Positions 1 to 8,598 of a DNA stretch of 64,000 nt are shown here, in pieces. Numbering within the stretch: the first letter of the stretch is position 1; the number at the start of each line of letters is the position of its first letter. Position numbers and translations under genes: made by a program. The DNA is from Bog-159 sp963785255 (GTDB lineage: Bacteria; Acidobacteriota; Terriglobia; Bryobacterales; Bryobacteraceae): contig CAWAUR010000017.1 in NCBI GenBank assembly GCA_963785255.1, positions 248,001-312,000 of the forward strand, written 5' to 3'. The notes beneath the pieces are model-generated. The model had not been told where the DNA came from. It searched no databases and saw only the letters and a list, made by a program, of their open reading frames with translations.

Positions 1-63
1 TATATAATTACAGCGCGCGCCAGGGGATGCGGGCAAACTCGACCAGGAAAGGAAGACATAGCA

Positions 64-624
64 ATGGGCATCAAAGGGAGCGACTGTGGAATCTCAATTC
101 AATTCTGTCAGAACGATGGCACGCCCGATGGGGCGCCCTTCTACGGCAGGTACACCCAGTTAGCCGGGAAGGCGCGCACAGATATACTCTCCGCGGGGCT
201 GCCGGAAACGAACGACGAAAAGAAGTTTCCGGGTAGCGACGATTGGCTGACTCTAATCGCCGTAGCCGATACGGAAGAGAAGTTGAAAAATATCTTGCAT
301 CACTCGAGCGTGCCGGTGGTTCCGCCGCATACATCAATGTCCAGCCGTCGCGTCTGCATCGAGATAGATATCGGTGGGGTCCGGCAAACATTCGCGAATA
401 GAGTAGCGATCACCAGTGGTCCGATTGTAAATCTAACACCGGATAAGCTCAGAATCGATGCGGTCCACGTGAAGGTGCTTCCGCCCAACACGGAATTGGC
501 CACGGTAGACGGAAATAGCTCTTTCATCCAGGAGTTTCAGGGAGGATCTGTCGCGTTGAAGCAGGTCTTGCAGTTCCTGGCAACGCACCCCAGTGGTTTG
601 GCGAAAGTTGAGGGTTCGCTCTAG
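64..624 (+). CDS. Hypothetical protein, 186 aa
   Basis: I do not recognise this protein. The ATG follows a purine-rich GGAAAGGAAG stretch about ten bases upstream, which supports this start. No signal peptide or membrane segment is visible. The sequence is mixed alpha/beta with several valine- and isoleucine-rich segments (for example around residues 95-150) and no clear catalytic motif. It is followed at once by a hairpin-forming repeat that may end its transcript. No partner gene is visible because the window starts just upstream. It is likely a real gene given the ribosome-binding site and ordinary composition, but no function can be inferred. Confidence 0.6.
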   Translation: MGIKGSDCGISIQFCQNDGTPDGAPFYGRYTQLAGKARTDILSAGLPETNDEKKFPGSDDWLTLIAVADTEEKLKNILHHSSVPVVPPHTSMSSRRVCIEIDIGGVRQTFANRVAITSGPIVNLTPDKLRIDAVHVKVLPPNTELATVDGNSSFIQEFQGGSVALKQVLQFLATHPSGLAKVEGSL

Positions 625-631
625 CACTCGC

Positions 632-714
632 GACCGCTCCCTGACGGTCGCGGCTCTGTGGATCGTGCGAAGTCGCCGCGTCTGTTACAGAGCCGCGACC
701 GTCAGGGAGCGGTC
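632..714. repeat. Family A palindromic repeat, perfect 27-bp inverted pair
   Basis: A 27-base element at 632-658 is repeated as its exact reverse complement at 688-714, with 29 bases between. The core reads ctccctgacggtcgcggctc. The same element recurs at 10817, 26791, 26957, 42246, 44551, 44629, 48024 and 58459. A transcript could fold into a long stem-loop and might act as a terminator or mRNA stabiliser for the gene ending at 624; that role is inference. Confidence 0.9.
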
Positions 715-776
715 CGTGCCAAACGGCGAGGGCCGCTATTGCATAATGGAGTGGAACGCACAAGTTTGGACCCTCC

Positions 777-3700
777 ATGAATCGAATTCGCGCCTCCGTG
801 GGCGTCATCGTCTTATCCATCGCAGCCCTCGTGCTGCTTTTCGGCGCGGATGCGTCGCGCGTCGAACAGGACCGCTTGGGCCGCTATCGGAATCTCGGCA
901 AAGCGTTCTACGAGAACCCCACCACGCAAGCGCAAGCCGTCGACGAGTTCAAGAAGGCGCTCGATCTGGCGCCCAAGTCTCCGCGCGAGATCGTGAACTA
1001 CGGCCTGGCATTGTTGCGCGCGGGCAAAACAAAAGAAGGCGTCGCGGAGCTGGAGCGGGCGCAGAAACTCGATCCGAAAATTCCGCACACCTGGTTCAAT
1101 CTGGGCATCGTCTTCAAGAAGGATGGCGAATATGCGCCGGCCGTCGCGCAGTTTGAAGGCCTGCTGAAGCTGATTCCCGACGAGCCGGTTTCGTACTACA
1201 ACCTGGGCGTGCTGCACAAGAACGCCGATAAGCGCGATCTGGCCATGCGCGAATTCGAAACCGCCGAAAAGCTGAATCCGAATCTGGCCGCGCCGCACTT
1301 CCAGCTTTACAATCTCTATCGCCAGGACGGCCGCGCGGCGGACGCGGCGCGCGAACTGGCCATCTTTCAGAAGTTGAAAGTGCTCACCGAAGGCGCCGCG
1401 GTTCCGGAAGACATGGAGTGGAGCTATTACGCCGAGATCTACGATCCCATTGCGCCGCGCCCGGAGAGCGAACCCGCGCCTCCGCCCAAATTCGAAGATC
1501 GCAAGCTGGCTGACGGCTTCGACGCCGCCACCGCCGGCCTGCTGGTGCTGGATGCGTTCGGTGACCGGCGGCCCAGCCTGCTGGCCTGGTCGTCACACGG
1601 CGCGCAGCTTTACCGCAATGGAACCACACTGGTTGCGGATTCCGGCCTGGAGCACATCGCGGACATTGTTTCCATAGCCGCGGGCGATTACGATAACGAC
1701 GGATTGCCCGACCTCTGCATCCTCACCAAGGCGGGCGCGGCGCTGTATCGCAACAACAAGGGCAAGTTCGAGAAGTCCGCGGTCGAGCTTCCGCCAGGAC
1801 ACTTCGCCAAAGCCGTGTGGCTGGATTTCGATCACGATTACGATCTCGATCTGATTCTGCTCGGCGAACACGCCGCGCTGGCGCGCAACAACGGCCAAGC
1901 GGGCTTCAGCGATGAGACGGCGGCTTTCCCGTTTGCGAAGGGCAATGCCATCGATGCCACGCCGATCGACCTGATCGCGGATACCAACGGCGTGGATCTG
2001 GCGGTTTCTTATAGCGATCGTGCGGGCGTTCTTTATCGCGACCATTTGCTGGGCAAGTACGAAGCCACGCCGCTCGATGCGCTGCCGGCGGGCGCGAAAG
2101 GGCTGGCCGCGTTCGATACGAATAACGATAGCTGGACGGATCTGGTTGCGAACGGGTTGCTGCTGCTGAATCGTAGCGGCCGGCTCGAACCGATGGCGGG
2201 GCTCGAAGCCAAAGGTCCGCTGACGTTCGCCGATCTGGCGAATCGCGGCATCGCCGACATGGTCGCGTCCAACGGCGTTTTCCGCAATCTGGGCCTCGAT
2301 CGTTTTGAGAAGGCGGCGGTGGAGATTCCCGCGGCGGCGGCGTCCGTGGCAGCGGATTTCGATGGCGATGGGCGCACCGATGTGGCGTCCATCGCGGCGG
2401 ATGGATCGCTGCATCTTCTGCGCAACTCGACCGTTACGAAGAACCACTGGGTGCTGGCGGGCTTGAACGGGGTGAAGAATCCAAAGCTGGCGCCGTATGC
2501 CAAGGTCGAAATCAAGACCGGATCGAGTTACCAGAAGCGCATTTACGCGGGGGTTCCGCTGCTTTTTGGAGTCGATTCTTATAACTCGGCCGATGCCGTG
2601 CGCATCACGTGGCCCAATGGGCAGATCCAGAATGAATCGGAGCAGCCGGTCGACAAGCCGCTGGAGATCCAGGAAGCGCAGCGCATGTCCGGGTCCTGCC
2701 CGATGATTTTCACTTGGGATGGCGCGCGCTTCCGCTTCATCACGGACGTGTTGGGCGTGGCGCCCTTGGGCGCGGCATCGGGCGATGGCAGCTACTTCCC
2801 GGTGGATCACCGGGAATACGTGCAGATTCCGGGTGAGGCGCTCGAGTCTGTGAACGGGCGCTATGAGGTCCGCATCACCGAAGAGTTGCGCGAGGTATCG
2901 TATCTCGACCAGGTGAAACTGATCGCGGTGGATCATCCGGCGGCGACGGAAATCTTTACCAACGAGAAGTTCAAATCGCCGCCGTTTCCGGAGTTCCGCC
3001 TGTTTGGCGTCGAGCGGCGCATTTATCCGGTGAGCGCGCGCGATAACCATGGCCGCGATGTGCTGCCGCGGCTGCTCCACCGCGACCGAACCTATCCGGA
3101 CGGCTTCCGGCGCGATTATATGGACGTCGCCGAGATGCACCACCTGGATCTGGATTTTGGCAAAGCCGCGCCGGATAATCGCGCCGTCCTGATCCTCAAC
3201 GGGTGGGTGGATTGGGCCGATGGCAGCACGTTCATGGCGGCCTCGCAGGCGAAGGAAGACCTGGTGCTGCCCTATCTGCAGGTGAAGGACGCGGCCGGGC
3301 AATGGAAGACGGTGATCGAAGATATGGGCATGCCGGCAGGCAAGCCGAAAACGATCGCCGTGGATCTTACGGGCAAGTTCTTATCCGCTTCGCGTGAAGT
3401 GCGCATCGTAACCAACTTGTGCGTCTATTGGGACGAGATTTTCCTGAGCGAAGACAACGCTCGACCGCCCGTGCACCTGACGGATATGCAGGCGGAATCG
3501 GCGAATCTGGATTTCCGCGGCTTCTCGACGCCCGTGATTCATCCCCAGCGCAAGCAGCCCGAGGCCTTCGAATACGAGCGCTGGATGCCGGTATCCATGT
3601 GGAATCCGACGAAGGGGATGTATACGCGCTATGGCGATGTGCTGCCGCTGATCGGCGCGGTGGACGATCGCCTGGTGATTATGGGATCGGGCGACGAGTT

Positions 3701-4001
3701 GCGTCTGCTGTTTCCGGAGCGCGCCGCCGGACCGCTGCCCGCGGGTTGGAAGCGGGATTTCCTGCTGCTCGTAGATGGCTGGGCGAAGGATGCCGATGCC
3801 AATACGGCCTTCGGGCAGACCGTGGAGCCGCTGCCGTTCCACGCCATGTCGCGGTATCCTTATCCGCCCGACGAACATTTTCCGGACGATGCGGCACACC
3901 GGCAATACCGCCAGCAGTACAACACGCGCCCAGCTTTGCGCTTGATCCGCCCGCTGGTCAACACAACAACTGTCACGCAAAGACGCCGCGTAATGAACTA
4001 A
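777..4001 (+). CDS. TPR and FG-GAP/VCBS repeat protein with ASPIC/UnbV domain
   Basis: A 1074-residue, probably exported protein. An N-terminal hydrophobic segment (about residues 8-23) resembles a signal peptide or anchor. TPR repeats follow at about residues 30-190, with helix pairs such as TWFNLGIVFKKDGEY and SYYNLGVLHKNADK. FG-GAP/VCBS-type calcium-binding motifs appear near residues 300 (DYDNDGLPDL), 346 (DFDHDYDLDL), 445 and 525 (DFDGDGRTDV). An ASPIC/UnbV-like segment spans about 567-620 and contains ITWPNGQ. The C-terminal 450 residues form a further conserved region of unknown role. Such proteins are abundant in Acidobacteria and are thought to be cell-surface or periplasmic binding proteins; the ligand is unknown. 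The ATG lacks a strong Shine-Dalgarno sequence. Confidence 0.85.
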   Translation: MNRIRASVGVIVLSIAALVLLFGADASRVEQDRLGRYRNLGKAFYENPTTQAQAVDEFKKALDLAPKSPREIVNYGLALLRAGKTKEGVAELERAQKLDPKIPHTWFNLGIVFKKDGEYAPAVAQFEGLLKLIPDEPVSYYNLGVLHKNADKRDLAMREFETAEKLNPNLAAPHFQLYNLYRQDGRAADAARELAIFQKLKVLTEGAAVPEDMEWSYYAEIYDPIAPRPESEPAPPPKFEDRKLADGFDAATAGLLVLDAFGDRRPSLLAWSSHGAQLYRNGTTLVADSGLEHIADIVSIAAGDYDNDGLPDLCILTKAGAALYRNNKGKFEKSAVELPPGHFAKAVWLDFDHDYDLDLILLGEHAALARNNGQAGFSDETAAFPFAKGNAIDATPIDLIADTNGVDLAVSYSDRAGVLYRDHLLGKYEATPLDALPAGAKGLAAFDTNNDSWTDLVANGLLLLNRSGRLEPMAGLEAKGPLTFADLANRGIADMVASNGVFRNLGLDRFEKAAVEIPAAAASVAADFDGDGRTDVASIAADGSLHLLRNSTVTKNHWVLAGLNGVKNPKLAPYAKVEIKTGSSYQKRIYAGVPLLFGVDSYNSADAVRITWPNGQIQNESEQPVDKPLEIQEAQRMSGSCPMIFTWDGARFRFITDVLGVAPLGAASGDGSYFPVDHREYVQIPGEALESVNGRYEVRITEELREVSYLDQVKLIAVDHPAATEIFTNEKFKSPPFPEFRLFGVERRIYPVSARDNHGRDVLPRLLHRDRTYPDGFRRDYMDVAEMHHLDLDFGKAAPDNRAVLILNGWVDWADGSTFMAASQAKEDLVLPYLQVKDAAGQWKTVIEDMGMPAGKPKTIAVDLTGKFLSASREVRIVTNLCVYWDEIFLSEDNARPPVHLTDMQAESANLDFRGFSTPVIHPQRKQPEAFEYERWMPVSMWNPTKGMYTRYGDVLPLIGAVDDRLVIMGSGDELRLLFPERAAGPLPAGWKRDFLLLVDGWAKDADANTAFGQTVEPLPFHAMSRYPYPPDEHFPDDAAHRQYRQQYNTRPALRLIRPLVNTTTVTQRRRVMN

Positions 4002-4049
4002 CGGCCGCCCGCGCTCGTTTGCTCCCTTTAGTGCTATCAGTTTTTGATG

Positions 4050-4385
4050 TCAGCCCGCCGCCTCCAGGTAAACGCCACCCCGCCCCTTCCGCGCCGGCTC
4101 CACCGTGATCCTCACGTCCCGGCCCAGCATCGTGAGCAGATCTATTAACCGCGCCACCGAAAAATTCCCCGGCCGGTTGCGTAGGAGTTGCGACACGCGG
4201 GGTTGCGCGATGCCCAGCACATCCCCGGCCTGTTTCTGGGTGAGGCCCCGCTGTTTCAGAATGGTGTGAATTTGCAGGGTCAACCGCGCCTTCAGTAACT
4301 CTTGTTCGGGATTCGCCAGCCCCAAATCCGCGAAGACGTTGCCGCTGCCCCGCATTACGGATGCCCGTCTGCTTGTTTTTCTCAT
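4050..4385 (-). CDS. HTH antitoxin, HigA-like
   Basis: A 111-residue XRE-type helix-turn-helix protein. The HTH (about residues 45-80) reads LTQKQAGDVLGIAQPRVSQL, typical of the HigA/COG5606 antitoxin group. The start codon directly abuts the stop codon of the upstream toxin gene, so the two are translationally coupled in toxin-then-antitoxin order, the usual higBA order. It should bind and neutralise the RelE-like toxin and repress the shared promoter. The neutral call reflects that no subfamily can be fixed by eye. Confidence 0.85.
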   Translation of the reverse strand: MRKTSRRASVMRGSGNVFADLGLANPEQELLKARLTLQIHTILKQRGLTQKQAGDVLGIAQPRVSQLLRNRPGNFSVARLIDLLTMLGRDVRITVEPARKGRGGVYLEAAG

Positions 4386-4742
4386 TTAGCCCCCTCGATA
4401 ATCCCGTTCCGCTTCCACCAACCGCCGCCGGATGGTCTCCATCTCCCGCTGCGGCGTGCCGGCGCCTTTTTTCGATTTCTTCTGAAAGGCGTGCAATACG
4501 TACAACGCGTCCGCGAACCGGACCGTGTACACTGCCCGCCAAGTGTCGCCCGAATAGTCCGCCACGATCTCCAGCACACTGGCCCCGCCGAACCCCAGAT
4601 GGCTTTGGCGGCCGGATCCGCGGAACCCGCCTGCGCGGTTGTAAAGGGCCTGCCCGATCTCCCGCCACACTGGACGCGGAAAAGCCCGTACGTCCCGGCG
4701 GCTCGATCCCACCCACCGCACCGGCTTGATCGCGCCGTCCAT
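4386..4742 (-). CDS. RelE/HigB-like toxin (phage Gp49-like family)
   Basis: A 118-residue basic protein of the phage-derived Gp49-like/HigB toxin family, which are ribosome-dependent mRNA interferases. Family features seen are the N-terminal WVGSSRRDVRAFP segment, a central WRAVYTVRFADALYVLHAF strand pair, and a lysine-rich tail with TPQREM. The length is normal and nothing is broken. It starts with ATG behind AGAGGC, downstream of an AT-rich promoter-like stretch, and its TAA abuts the antitoxin ATG. This is one of only two TA modules in the window in which both genes look intact. Confidence 0.85.
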   Translation of the reverse strand: MDGAIKPVRWVGSSRRDVRAFPRPVWREIGQALYNRAGGFRGSGRQSHLGFGGASVLEIVADYSGDTWRAVYTVRFADALYVLHAFQKKSKKGAGTPQREMETIRRRLVEAERDYRGG

Positions 4743-4780
4743 GCCTCTATATGAGTATATGAATAATAATATAAAGTGTC
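4743..4780 (-). promoter_or_regulatory. AT-rich promoter region of the higBA-like operon
   Basis: A stretch of about 35 nearly pure A/T bases lies directly upstream of the toxin start and contrasts sharply with the GC-rich surroundings. On the minus strand it contains several TATATT/TATTAT hexamers suitable as -10 boxes. HigA-type antitoxins normally autorepress at such sites, so operators are expected here, but no clear palindrome could be fixed. Confidence 0.45.
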
Positions 4781-5187
4781 AGGGTCCGAACAACAGAAAG
4801 GGAGTCGGTAAGGCGCACAGAACGATGTGTCTCATGGAAATGTCAGTTTGTGGAAAGAGAAAACATCTCTCTTAGGATGAAACGCTGCGCTTTCTTCCGT
4901 CGTCCTGCGGCGCCGGCGCGCCCGCGGAAACACTGGACTACTGGTGCTTTCCGGGCATTCCCTTTAGACGTGGGAAGCGCGATAATAAAGGCGGTCGACC
5001 GCTGCTTTCTCCATGGAGAAGCAGAAGGAAAACCGGGCCGCCTTCCGGCGAAGGACTCGTTTCGCCACCCTACGGGGCGCTAGGGACGAATGACCTCCCC
5101 TTGGCGGAAGACGGCTCTGTATGATCGAAAGCCGTCATTACCCAGCGTTTCGCCGTGCGGTCCCAGTTCAGCCGGACAGAGCTACGG
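4781..5187. other. Intergenic stretch without a supportable gene
   Basis: About 400 bases between the TA promoter and the convergent end of the methyltransferase gene. A 77-codon plus-strand frame exists (4850-5083), but it has no family resemblance and no convincing ribosome-binding site. No RNA gene, tandem repeat or dispersed-repeat copy was recognised. Confidence 0.5.
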
Positions 5188-5754
5188 CTACAGGCATCCG
5201 GCGCGAGTCAATACCGCCGCCTGGCTGCGGCGAATCGCGGGACGATCGGATACCTGTAAGCCTGCCTGCGCCGCGCTCTCCAGTTCCGCCGCGAACAACG
5301 CCGGCTTCACGTGTCCCGCAGGTTCCGCCAGCAGCAGGTGGGCGCCCGGCTTCATGGCCAGTGCGGACTGCCGGAAAAACTCCGCGGCGGATGGCATCTC
5401 ATGCACCATCGCAAACGCCAGCACAAAATCGACCGTGCCGGCTAAATCGGAAATGCCCATCGAATCGGGTTGCGCCAGCCGGATATCGATGCGCGCCGAT
5501 AGTCCCGCGTCTGCCGCGCGCCGTTTCAAACGATCCAGCATTTTCGGCTGGATATCCACGGCCACCACGCGGCCGGATGGGCCCACCCGGCGCGCCAGCG
5601 CCAACGTGAAAAATCCCATGCCGGGCCCGGGTTCGAGTACCGTCATGCCCTCTCGAACCCAAGGCGCCACGATCTTCGCCGGATCGTGCTGCAGCCGCCG
5701 CAACGGGCTGGCGAGAAGATATCCGATCCACCAGGGACAGACGGAGTGCGGCAT
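5188..5754 (-). CDS. Class I SAM-dependent methyltransferase
   Basis: A 188-residue protein with a Rossmann methyltransferase core. The glycine-rich SAM-binding motif I is VLEPGPGMGFFTLALA, followed by an acidic residue ending the second strand in VVAVDIQPKML and the motif-IV-like DFVLAFAMVHEM. The substrate is unknown. I chose the internal ATG at 5754 because the upstream extension is arginine-rich, lacks family resemblance and would overlap the preceding gene. It lies 2 bases after the stop of the upstream gene on the same strand, so the two are probably co-transcribed. Confidence 0.85.
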   Translation of the reverse strand: MPHSVCPWWIGYLLASPLRRLQHDPAKIVAPWVREGMTVLEPGPGMGFFTLALARRVGPSGRVVAVDIQPKMLDRLKRRAADAGLSARIDIRLAQPDSMGISDLAGTVDFVLAFAMVHEMPSAAEFFRQSALAMKPGAHLLLAEPAGHVKPALFAAELESAAQAGLQVSDRPAIRRSQAAVLTRAGCL

Positions 5755-5756
5755 AT

Positions 5757-6287
5757 CTAGCCTACGGCGGCGACCACTGCGCCGGCTTCCGCGTCCGCGT
5801 GCATCAGCAGGCGCACATACCAAATCAGCAGAAGCAGGACGGGCGCTTCAGGCAGCCCGGCCGCGGATGGCGACACCATCGCGGCGCCGCCCTGCTTGAA
5901 GAAACCGTGAATGGCGCCGAGTGTCACGGCGGCGGCTCCATCCGCTGTTTCAAATACCCATTGCGATCCCCAGAAATCGGTGTGGCGCAGGCGATAGCGC
6001 CGGCCCGAGTTGAAAACCACCCAGCCGCGGCCCGTCCAGCCGGGCGTGAACACGGCCAAATCGCTCTCCGAACCAGGTTCCCGCACGGTGATCTTGGGCG
6101 AAAGAAAGCCGGTTCGCTTGAACGTCCACTGGCTGAATCCGCATTCGGCGGCGCCCCGCGTCCCATAGCTGCTCTCAAAACGCAGCGAGGCGATTTCGCG
6201 CTCGCCCAGAGTCAGTCGATAGAAGCGCCGCGTGGCTTCCGCCTGGCGCCACTCCATCTCCTGTCCGGCAACCTGTTCGAGATTCAT
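5757..6287 (-). CDS. Hypothetical beta-rich protein, possibly LURP-one-like
   Basis: A 176-residue protein of alternating short beta-strand-like segments (RFYRLTLGEREIASLRFES; WVVFNSGRRYRLRHTDFWG) ending in a hydrophobic segment (VLLLLIWYVRLLMHA) that could be a membrane anchor. The pattern recalls the tubby/LURP-one beta-barrel fold, but this is a visual impression only. The start at 6287 has AGAAGGACCC just upstream, a good ribosome-binding site; the longer frame to 6449 is unlikely. It is probably an operon with the downstream methyltransferase, which starts 2 bases later. Confidence 0.65.
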   Translation of the reverse strand: MNLEQVAGQEMEWRQAEATRRFYRLTLGEREIASLRFESSYGTRGAAECGFSQWTFKRTGFLSPKITVREPGSESDLAVFTPGWTGRGWVVFNSGRRYRLRHTDFWGSQWVFETADGAAAVTLGAIHGFFKQGGAAMVSPSAAGLPEAPVLLLLIWYVRLLMHADAEAGAVVAAVG

Positions 6288-6447
6288 ATGGGTCCTTCTG
6301 AAATCATAGCGCTCACTGGGTGGTACTCCTGGACCCTCCCCAGGAATATCTTGAATCTTAGCCGGGAATGTGCTACAAGAATCTAACGCGCTGTGCGTTT
6401 GTCCGTAAGGATAACTCGTTTCCAAAACAAGAATTAGTTCTAATACC

Positions 6448-7122
6448 ATGAACGAAAGCGCCGTACCATCCGGGCTGCAATACAGTAAAGCGTTGTGGTT
6501 TCTCTTCTCAGTGCCTGTATTTATACTTTGTGCCGCACTGCTGCCGTCGCTTAACGTTCATTTACGCGGCGAGCTAGTGACCCAGTGGAGGTGGACGGAA
6601 GTGGCGGCGGTCGCTTGGGCTCTGATCCTCAATGTGTATCTCTATTGGACGTGCCCATTCATCCGGCATACCGACAAAGAAGACCGGCTCATGCTCAGCC
6701 TGCTTTTCGGATCGGTAATCGCCGTGTTGACGGCCGGCATCGCGTTATTCCTGTGGACGCCCGAGATGCACTGGTTCTGCCTGATCATCGGCACCCTGCT
6801 GGTTACCGCTGCGGATGCCATGCTGGCGCTCAAACACGATCACCGGGATGTGAAGCGCGCCTTCGGAGCCACGCTTTTGTTTGTGGATCTTCCCATGATC
6901 GTGGGCTTTGCCGGCTTAACGCTTTTCTGGATCTGCAACGCCAATCTCGCATACGGTTCCAAGACCAAGACCGAGTGGGAAGCGTTTTTCTGCGGCGTAG
7001 TCAGCTTCCAGCTATTTGCGAACAACGCGACGTTCGCCGCCATCCAGATCGGCGCGATGGACAAGATCGCGGCGGAGCCTCATTTGAGAGAGATCTTCCG
7101 CGCCATAGGAAGGCCGCGGTGA
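6448..7122 (+). CDS. Integral membrane protein of unknown function
   Basis: A 224-residue protein with five to six hydrophobic helices (about residues 16-35, 48-68, 83-103, 108-125, 142-165 and 180-200). No transport or enzyme motif is recognised. The C-terminal tail is cytoplasmic-like and charged. The next gene starts inside its stop codon (GTGA overlap), so the two products are made together and probably work together. It is not recognised as a named family. Confidence 0.7.
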   Translation: MNESAVPSGLQYSKALWFLFSVPVFILCAALLPSLNVHLRGELVTQWRWTEVAAVAWALILNVYLYWTCPFIRHTDKEDRLMLSLLFGSVIAVLTAGIALFLWTPEMHWFCLIIGTLLVTAADAMLALKHDHRDVKRAFGATLLFVDLPMIVGFAGLTLFWICNANLAYGSKTKTEWEAFFCGVVSFQLFANNATFAAIQIGAMDKIAAEPHLREIFRAIGRPR

Positions 7123-7799
7123 ATTGGCACAGGGTGGCTGGTCTTTTCGTCCAGAGTGACGCCCCGAAAAACCCGGGAGATCCGGCCGTCGACCAAAGAG
7201 CCGTGCGTATCGCCAAGGTCAGGCAGGAGCAGCACGACCTGCGCAAGAGGACCGTCCAGGGCGAGGAAGTCCGCGAAATCTGGCGGAGGGCCGGATATCG
7301 CAAGGCCATCACCAGCGAGTCCATCCGGGATGCCAGTTCGGATAGCCCAAAGCCGGGACCGGCGGTGGACTTTAAGGCGCTTTATCGGGACGCCGGACAC
7401 CGCGCCCTGACTGTCGAGGCTGAAGCCATGGCGCAACTGCTGACCTCGTTGGCCGACATTTCCGATGCCCCCCTCTCCGCGACAGTGCGGATTGCCGGTG
7501 TGCTCTTCGAGCTTGGCTGGATCAAGTCCAAACCTCACGAAATCGCCGCGGACGCCTCCTGGAAGATGACGGTGATCTCGGACTACATGGAAGTGGTCCA
7601 TAAAGAGACGCGCCGGCTGGTAGCGGCTTACGAGCAAGGGCCGGACCCGGCGGCGGCTCAGAAAGCCATAGCCGACGCCTGGAAGGATTGCGACCGGAAA
7701 CTGGACGCGTGTTATGTCCAACGGCTGCGTCTGGATGACGTACTGAGCTTCCTCGAACGTCTTCCGAACGCCAAGGTGGCGGCCGGGCATCATGCGTGA
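7119..7799 (+). CDS. Hypothetical soluble protein coupled to the membrane gene
   Basis: A 226-residue, charged, largely helical protein. The GTG at 7119 overlaps the stop of the preceding membrane-protein gene by four bases and has AGGAAGG six bases upstream, so this start is well supported even though the frame stays open further upstream. The N-terminal third is arginine/lysine-rich (for example KVRQEQHDLRKRTVQGEEVR) and the rest is amphipathic helix. No enzyme motif is visible. With the upstream gene it forms a two-gene membrane plus soluble unit of unknown role. Confidence 0.6.
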   Translation: MNWHRVAGLFVQSDAPKNPGDPAVDQRAVRIAKVRQEQHDLRKRTVQGEEVREIWRRAGYRKAITSESIRDASSDSPKPGPAVDFKALYRDAGHRALTVEAEAMAQLLTSLADISDAPLSATVRIAGVLFELGWIKSKPHEIAADASWKMTVISDYMEVVHKETRRLVAAYEQGPDPAAAQKAIADAWKDCDRKLDACYVQRLRLDDVLSFLERLPNAKVAAGHHA

Positions 7800-7813
7800 G
7801 ATTTTGTTTGAGA

Positions 7814-7943
7814 GGAACAGGCTGGGAGGCCTGTCCTACCCCACCGGCCATTGGGCCATGTGCGCGTCCACTGCTTCCTTTTTTTGATAGCCTCGCGTCA
7901 GTTCCAGATACACCCTAAGTCGCGGTCCAGATCCGACTGCGTG
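7814..7943 (-). pseudogene. Duplicated 3-prime fragment of the dehydratase gene at 9545
   Basis: These 130 bases are about 90% identical to 9524-9653, which holds the family B repeat plus the last 36 or so codons of the 2-hydroxyacyl-CoA dehydratase gene. On the minus strand the shared peptide TQSDLDRDLG is still readable, but a one-base deletion (caccc for cacgcc near 7913) and substitutions break the copy. Similarity stops sharply at 7943. This looks like a short segmental duplication or the scar of a rearrangement, not a gene. Confidence 0.8.
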
Positions 7944-8030
7944 AGCCAGCGGTCGATCGCCACGACCTCGGGTGCAAGTTTGGGCTGGGTCACAAGCCGA
8001 GAGGGCCGGAATCCAGCAAGAGGCAGCGGC

Positions 8031-8228
8031 TCACCCAAAGATCCGTTTGTCAGTGCGCGGCTGGGTGACACCGCAGCGGCTCGCACCTTCGGTCTGCGTC
8101 CATTCGTGCTGTTTCAGCCGCGCCGCGATCTTCCGCATCAGTTCGGCCCGCGCGCTCAGATTCGCAGCCTCCTCGGGGGTGTCTGCGATCGCATCCCAGA
8201 CACTCGCGTAGCTCTCGGAATTGCTCAT
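8031..8228 (-). pseudogene. Truncated XRE-family (HigA-like) antitoxin remnant
   Basis: The 65-residue frame begins MSNSESYASVWDAIADTPEE, a typical N-terminus of the COG5606 HTH antitoxins, and runs into the helix-turn-helix (WTQTEGASRCGVTQPR). Family members then continue for about 30 residues through the rest of the HTH and a short tail, but here the frame diverges into an unrelated six residues and stops. No RelE-like toxin is adjacent. It is best read as a decapitated TA remnant, although a short expressed protein cannot be excluded. Confidence 0.65.
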
Positions 8229-8253
8229 AGATCGCTGAATCTCGCCCCTCCAA

Positions 8254-8598
8254 TTAACTCTTGGTGTGGGTCTCGACAATTTTCTCCAGGGCCGCATTGA
8301 GGGAGTGTCTGATCGCCGGCGCATCGATGGGGTCGCCATGTCCGAACCGGAGCACAACCTCCTGTCGGAGCTCGCTCCCTTCGCCCGCACGGCGCACGAT
8401 CAACTCGACTGCATCGGAAGGTCTATCGCCTTTTTCCACTCCTTCTGACCGAGCCTTGATGATTGCCACGACCAAGTCGATCACACTCTTCGCCAGGGTA
8501 ACACCGGCCGTCGCGAGCGCGAGGTATACCAGAAGCTCAGGGCCGCTCCCGTGTTCTTCGAATGCGAAGCCAAGCTCAGACGGCGGCAGGCTGCTCAC
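8254..8598 (-). CDS. Small protein with one hydrophobic helix, function unknown
   Basis: A 114-residue protein with an acidic N-terminus, a long hydrophobic helix (about residues 22-50, LLVYLALATAGVTLAKSVID), then an alpha/beta tail. The general layout faintly recalls the effector-associated EACC1 adaptors of predicted conflict systems, but no effector gene (caspase, TIR, kinase) is adjacent, so this is a weak guess. It lies 25 bases upstream of the truncated antitoxin on the same strand, in the position where a toxin would be expected. Confidence 0.5.
   Translation of the reverse strand: MSSLPPSELGFAFEEHGSGPELLVYLALATAGVTLAKSVIDLVVAIIKARSEGVEKGDRPSDAVELIVRRAGEGSELRQEVVLRFGHGDPIDAPAIRHSLNAALEKIVETHTKS

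Noticed and set aside
1593..3302. 569-codon minus-strand frame opposite the UnbV protein gene
   Set aside because: Arg/Ile/Gln-rich shadow with no recognisable domain; the plus-strand gene has TPR, FG-GAP and UnbV motifs.
4850..5083. 77-codon plus-strand frame
   Set aside because: No ribosome-binding site, no family resemblance, and composition like non-coding surroundings.
5090..5899. 269-codon plus-strand frame opposite the methyltransferase
   Set aside because: Serine/arginine-rich shadow; the minus strand shows clear SAM-binding motifs.
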